From assembly GCF_026241165.1 (NCBI RefSeq), contig NZ_JAPFQN010000003.1:496001-560000 (forward strand): DNA of 64,000 bases, written 5' to 3'. Position numbers and translations under genes: made by a program. Origin of the DNA: Mangrovivirga halotolerans (GTDB taxonomy: Bacteria; Bacteroidota; Bacteroidia; Cytophagales; Cyclobacteriaceae). Below, in pieces: positions 60,197 to 64,000 of the stretch. Positions within the stretch are counted from its first letter, which is position 1. Every line of letters begins with the position of its first letter. The notes under the pieces are model-generated. The model saw nothing but the letters and a program-made list of their open reading frames with translations. It was not told where the DNA came from and searched no databases.

Positions 60197-61687
60197 TTAC
60201 TTGTTCCAGTTTTTAGCTCTTTCGAGTCCCTTTCTCCAGTTATTAATAGTTATTTTAACCTGATCAGTTTGCTTCTCAGGTTCAAAGGTTCTTTCTGCTT
60301 CCCATAATTTTTGGATTTCGTCAATTCCCGACCAGAATCCGGTTGCCAGGCCAGCCATATATGCAGCTCCTAAAGCGGTTGTTTCTGTTATTTTCGGGCG
60401 GGTGACTTTTTGACCAATAAGATCTGATTGAATCTGCATTAACAGGTTGTTAACAGCAGCACCACCGTCAACACGTAAATCGATAATTTCAATTCCAGAA
60501 TCCTCAGTCATTGTAGAAATCACGTCCATGGATTGTAGTGCAATACTTTCCAATGCAGCCCTGGCAATATGAGCTTTCCCGGTTCCTCTTGTCAGGCCAA
60601 TAATAGTTCCGGTGGCGTATTGATCCCAATGAGGCGCTCCTAATCCAACAAATGCCGGTATCAACACAACCCCTCCATTGTTATCAACTGAAAGAGCCAG
60701 ATTTTCAATGTCTGCAGCATGCTTGATGATTTGTAATTGATCTCTTAGCCACTGAATTATGGCTCCCCCGATAAAAATACTTCCTTCAAGAGCATAATTA
60801 ATTTTATTATTTATCTGCCAGGCTATGGTTGTTAAAAGATTATGTTCAGAGATAATAGCTTCTGTACCTGTATTCATTACGACAAAGCAACCGGTTCCGT
60901 AAGTGTTTTTAGTCATTCCTTTTTCAATACACATCTGGCCAAAAAGAGCGCCTTGTTGATCGCCGATCATTCCTGCTATGGGTATTTCGGCTCCAAAATG
61001 ATTTTTGATAGTTTTGCCATATACTTCACTGGTGGACTTAACTTCCGGTAACAGGCTGTCAGGTATATCAAATATTTCTAATAATTCTTTATCCCATTGG
61101 AGCTCATGAATATTAAAAAGCATGGTCCTTGAGGCATTGGTAACATCGGTGATATGTATTTTTCCATGAGTCAATCGCCAGGCTAACCATGTATCAACAG
61201 TACCAAAAGCCAGTTTTCCTTCTTCTGCTTTTTCTCTTGCTCCGTCAACATTATCGAGGATCCATCTGATTTTTGAAGCTGAAAAATATGCATCGATCAG
61301 TAATCCGGTTTTCTGATGGATTATATCGGTATACCCTTTGTCTTTTAATTCATCACAATATTCAGCTGTGCGTCGGTCTTGCCAGACAATAGCATTGTAG
61401 ATCGGTTCACTTGTTTCTCTGTCCCAAATTAATGTAGTTTCACGCTGATTGGTTATTCCGATTGAATTTATATTTGCAGCAGAGATGTTGTGTTTTTTGA
61501 TAACGTCTCTTACAACGAATTTTTGTGTTGCCCAGATTTCTTCCGGATTGTGTTCCACCCAGCCAGGATGTGGGAAAATCTGGTCAAATTCTTTTGCTGA
61601 TATTCTTTCGATTTGCCCAGATTGATTAAAAAGTATAGCCCTGTTGCTGGTAGTACCAGCATCGAGAGATAAGATGTATTCACTCAT
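60197..61687 (-). CDS. glpK: Glycerol kinase
   Basis: A 496-residue FGGY kinase. N-terminal [15 protein letters not shown], substrate loop [10 protein letters not shown] and [12 protein letters not shown], nucleotide-binding [25 protein letters not shown] and C-terminal [14 protein letters not shown] with [15 protein letters not shown]. All match GlpK. It phosphorylates glycerol entering through GlpF. It is the first gene of the glp operon; no GlpR-type repressor gene is nearby. Confidence 0.95.
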   Translation of the reverse strand: MSEYILSLDAGTTSNRAILFNQSGQIERISAKEFDQIFPHPGWVEHNPEEIWATQKFVVRDVIKKHNISAANINSIGITNQRETTLIWDRETSEPIYNAIVWQDRRTAEYCDELKDKGYTDIIHQKTGLLIDAYFSASKIRWILDNVDGAREKAEEGKLAFGTVDTWLAWRLTHGKIHITDVTNASRTMLFNIHELQWDKELLEIFDIPDSLLPEVKSTSEVYGKTIKNHFGAEIPIAGMIGDQQGALFGQMCIEKGMTKNTYGTGCFVVMNTGTEAIISEHNLLTTIAWQINNKINYALEGSIFIGGAIIQWLRDQLQIIKHAADIENLALSVDNNGGVVLIPAFVGLGAPHWDQYATGTIIGLTRGTGKAHIARAALESIALQSMDVISTMTEDSGIEIIDLRVDGGAAVNNLLMQIQSDLIGQKVTRPKITETTALGAAYMAGLATGFWSGIDEIQKLWEAERTFEPEKQTDQVKITINNWRKGLERAKNWNK

Positions 61688-61775
61688 TTGTATGTTGGTT
61701 GGGTTATAATCCTATTAATTTAAATAATTAACAGGAGATATATGAGTAAATGAGTGATGAGTATTATAAAATTTG

Positions 61776-62219
61776 CTAATAAGTATCCAGAGAAAGGTTT
61801 ATTTGTTTGGTTTCTCCTCTCCGTAAATCAATCATGCATTCTGTGAATTCCGGAGCTTTTAATTTAGGCCATACATTATTAGAAAAGCAAAAAGGCTCTT
61901 TTGGAATGCCAATAAAATTTTTATCCATCTCACCGTTTTCATTCAGATCATGATGCACTGCAATAGCATACACATCTTCGGGAAGCTTAAAAGTGATTCT
62001 CAGTTTGTTGGAAGTGACTTTTTCTATATGATATTTATATAGATCTTCTTCAGAAAGAAATTTGTTTTGTTGGTTGTAAACTGATATTCTGAGTTTGCCT
62101 GAAATATTGGTAATATTCGAAACAGTTAATACAAGTTCACCCTGGTTGTCGTTCTTTTTAATTCCAAATCCTGAACAAAGCAGAACTATAAGTGATAATA
62201 TCGTTATTTGTTTAAACAC
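61776..62219 (-). CDS. DUF2141 family exported protein, copy B
   Basis: A 147-residue protein with a signal peptide (about 1-20). The DUF2141 core is KLRISVYNQQNKFLSEED, YAIAVHHDLNENGEMDKNFIGIPKEPFCFSNN, then a short beta tail. The YA(I)A(V)xHD(L/I)xxNG(K/E)M motif and GIPKEP..FSNN are diagnostic. Function of the family is unknown. It is a tandem paralog of the gene at 62270, with a 50-bp gap. Confidence 0.85.
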   Translation of the reverse strand: MFKQITILSLIVLLCSGFGIKKNDNQGELVLTVSNITNISGKLRISVYNQQNKFLSEEDLYKYHIEKVTSNKLRITFKLPEDVYAIAVHHDLNENGEMDKNFIGIPKEPFCFSNNVWPKLKAPEFTECMIDLRRGETKQINLSLDTY

Positions 62220-62269
62220 ACTATTAAAATCGATTAGTGCATTTATTGTTTTAAAAAAGCCTCTGTTTT

Positions 62270-62716
62270 TTAATATTTATTTAACTGGATTTCCAAATTT
62301 TTTATTTCATCAGGCTTAATTTCAAATTTACAATCTTCAAATTTTGGGGCTGAAAATTTTAATTTAAAGTTGTTGGAAAATCCATAGGGTTCTTTCGGAA
62401 TACCCAGAATGTTTCTTTTCATTTTTCCATCGTTGTCAATGTCGTGATAAGCAGCGATAGCATATTCGCCAGGAGGCAGGGAAAATGAAATAACTTCAAT
62501 AGGTTGGGAGGGTGGAAAAATTTTGTATTTAAAAATATCTTTCAGCGATAAAAAATCATTTTCCCTGGTGTAAACAGAGACTTTTATCTCTCCTTCAAAG
62601 GTTTTTATGTTGTTAATTTCTATTTGAAGATTGTCGGTTTGACAATGTATTTCTATAACCGAAATAAATAGAATTGATAGAGAATAAAATAAGTTTTCTA
62701 CCGATAATGATTTCAT
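62270..62716 (-). CDS. DUF2141 family exported protein, copy A
   Basis: A 148-residue paralog of the downstream gene, with signal peptide (about 1-25), EIKVSVYTRENDFLSLKD, YAIAAYHDIDNDGKMKRN and GIPKEPYGFSNN. The two proteins share the same motif order and nearly the same length, so they arose by tandem duplication. Both sit between a terminator (62732-62762) and the glp operon. Role unknown. Confidence 0.85.
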   Translation of the reverse strand: MKSLSVENLFYSLSILFISVIEIHCQTDNLQIEINNIKTFEGEIKVSVYTRENDFLSLKDIFKYKIFPPSQPIEVISFSLPPGEYAIAAYHDIDNDGKMKRNILGIPKEPYGFSNNFKLKFSAPKFEDCKFEIKPDEIKNLEIQLNKY

Positions 62717-62731
62717 GATAGAAGTTAAAAA

Positions 62732-62762
62732 AAAACAGGCTAAATAAATTGAAGCCTGCTTT
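62732..62762 (-). terminator. Terminator of the partial gene at the window end
   Basis: On the minus strand AAAGCAGGC pairs with GCCTGTTTT (one G-U) and is followed by a run of nine T, 30 bases after the stop at 62792. Confidence 0.8.
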
Positions 62763-62791
62763 TAAATTTTAATTTAAACTAATCAAAGTTT

Positions 62792-64000
62792 TTATCTTCC
62801 ATTATAATTTTCCGGGATTTCTTTTTCACGGTTAAGCCATAATATGCTTCTCATCCAGTCAGGTAGATCGTTAAGATAAACACTGCCCTCACCATTTTCT
62901 GGCCAAATAGTATAACTATGTTCACTAAAAAAGTCATGGTTTATATTAACTCGATAAAGTTTATTGCCTAGCTTATCGAATAAATCTCCTTTAATGATTT
63001 TATTACCATTAAACTCAGTAGGAACAAAATACCCTTTTAGATTTTCTTCTTCCACAGTGATATCATAATACTTCACTTTGTATATTTTTTCACCCTGATC
63101 ATTTAGGTATTTATGTACAAATATATAATCAGTGAATTGTATTCCATCAATAAAATCATATCGGTGCTCGTGATATTCTAACATTTTATTATCGATGGTA
63201 AATTTGCTGGTATGGTCAATATAATATTGTTGTTGCTTTGATAATTTATATAGAGTGTTGCTGAAAATATCATTTTCATACTCATAGGAATTAAATTCAT
63301 AAATTTCTCTTTCGCCATTAACTATTCTAGTTTTATAAAAATTAGATGCTCGATTATTTTCGTATTGCCATTGATATTCTCCATATTTTACTGAATCAGT
63401 GTTATAATAATAAATTGCGAGAATGTCTTTGCTTTCACTGCGAGCAAATTGGATGAAACTTTTATCGTCCCTGGTGATTTTGGAAATTTCAAAATCTTCA
63501 TTATAAAAATAATTTTTAGTGAAATAGCCGGTTAATGAAGATGAGGTTATGTATTTGTTTTCATCAAATTCAAAATTATATATATAGGTATTATTAGTTT
63601 CAGTAAAAGTGAGTTCAAAATTCTTTATCATTCCGATCTTATCATAAGTTATATTATTGACTTCAAAATGACTTTGAGAAGACCATTTTTTGGAATAACT
63701 AAAAGATGTTATAATGCTATCTGAATTATATGTGAAGTAATATCCTCCAAAGTAGACATTAAATTCACCAAATGAAGATTCGTGTAGTATTGTTCTTTTA
63801 ACTTTCTTACCATCGAAAATATGTTCAAATCTGTCTTCTAATTTCTTTTCGCTTGGAAAAAGCTGTTCTAGGCTTACCAAGAAATTATTAAGGTTAAATG
63901 ATTCCGTTTCGCTGATTTTAATAGTTGTTGTGTCAGCACCTTCAACAAAACGTGCATCCTCATTAAAACTGTTGTTATCATTTGGTTGCGGAGTAATGGT
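62792..64000 (-). CDS. Unrecognised beta-rich protein, 3' part (5' end beyond window)
   Basis: The minus-strand frame is open to the window edge, giving 403 C-terminal residues. A TTG at 63880 could start a shorter protein, but the open frame upstream (PQPNDNNSFNEDARFVEGADT) has normal coding character, so the gene more likely begins outside. The sequence is full of Tyr, Asn and Asp in short beta-strands (YYYNTDSVKYGEYQWQYE; FNSYEYENDIFSNTLYKL), reminiscent of RHS- or YwqK-like text repeats without a clear match. I cannot assign a family or a location, since the N-terminus is missing. Confidence 0.6.
   Translation of the reverse strand, partial: TITPQPNDNNSFNEDARFVEGADTTTIKISETESFNLNNFLVSLEQLFPSEKKLEDRFEHIFDGKKVKRTILHESSFGEFNVYFGGYYFTYNSDSIITSFSYSKKWSSQSHFEVNNITYDKIGMIKNFELTFTETNNTYIYNFEFDENKYITSSSLTGYFTKNYFYNEDFEISKITRDDKSFIQFARSESKDILAIYYYNTDSVKYGEYQWQYENNRASNFYKTRIVNGEREIYEFNSYEYENDIFSNTLYKLSKQQQYYIDHTSKFTIDNKMLEYHEHRYDFIDGIQFTDYIFVHKYLNDQGEKIYKVKYYDITVEEENLKGYFVPTEFNGNKIIKGDLFDKLGNKLYRVNINHDFFSEHSYTIWPENGEGSVYLNDLPDWMRSILWLNREKEIPENYNGR

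Noticed and set aside
62792-63880. A complete gene starting at a TTG (63880)
   Set aside because: The frame remains open to the window edge with normal coding content, so the start is probably outside the window.

Overview
The window comes from a Bacteroidota chromosome, most likely a marine or soil member of the Cytophagales. The DNA is AT-rich. Several upstream regions carry the Bacteroidota promoter pattern TTTG/TTG, about 19-21 bases, TAnnTTTG, and Shine-Dalgarno sequences are largely missing. Gene content agrees: PorP/SprF and PorE-like proteins, large cargo of the type IX secretion system (T9SS), a SusC/SusD pair, an Oar-like TonB receptor, DUF2723, DUF5687, DUF4184, DUF2141 and BatE-like proteins. 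Assignments rest on motifs read by eye; no search was run.

Layout. 1-715: start of a DUF2723 glycosyltransferase-like membrane protein, cut by the window edge. 0.9-11 kb: a T9SS/gliding-type module of a PorE-like OmpA protein, an M48 Ste24 protease and PorP/SprF on the minus strand, divergent from a 1757-residue T9SS type B cargo. 11-19.4 kb: housekeeping and stress genes (YaaA, RidA, Nudix, RimK and a RimB-like protease, an unusual SDR, a TPR histidine kinase, a glutaryl-CoA-dehydrogenase-type acyl-CoA dehydrogenase, OsmC). 19.5-23.9 kb: an ABC exporter (ATPase plus DUF5687) and small membrane proteins. 24.1-33.5 kb: a segment bracketed by two identical tRNA-Lys(TTT) genes with their terminators (108-bp perfect direct repeats). 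It holds a tightly packed operon: divergent DUF2064 protein, TonB receptor, YnjB-like binding protein, two permeases, ATPase, radical SAM enzyme. 33.6-39 kb: a BatE-like protein, an MpaB-type oxygenase with a membrane partner, a frameshifted lipoprotein remnant and a BspA-like lipoprotein with thirteen 25-residue repeats. 39.2-46 kb: SDR, another T9SS type B cargo, RlmD, ThiL, methylmalonyl-CoA epimerase, an A-type Fe-S carrier.

46.2-57.8 kb is the most unusual part: a same-strand locus with two cyanophycinase-like S51 peptidases (one with a T9SS tail, one a lipoprotein), a SusC/SusD pair, two PKD plus beta-propeller lipoproteins and a YfcC-type transporter. I read it as a utilisation locus for cyanophycin or a related isoaspartyl polymer: the peptidases cut outside, SusCD import the fragments, YfcC carries products across the inner membrane. 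Two tiny reading frames precede the first peptidase and susC. They encode peptides of about 33 residues that both end in LQP(V/I)FDC-stop, and the nucleotide differences in that motif are synonymous or conservative. These micro-ORFs are the best candidate for something undescribed.

57.9-61.7 kb is a glycerol operon (glpK-glpD-glpF). The window ends with two tandem DUF2141 proteins and the 3' part of an unrecognised beta-rich protein that runs off the edge.
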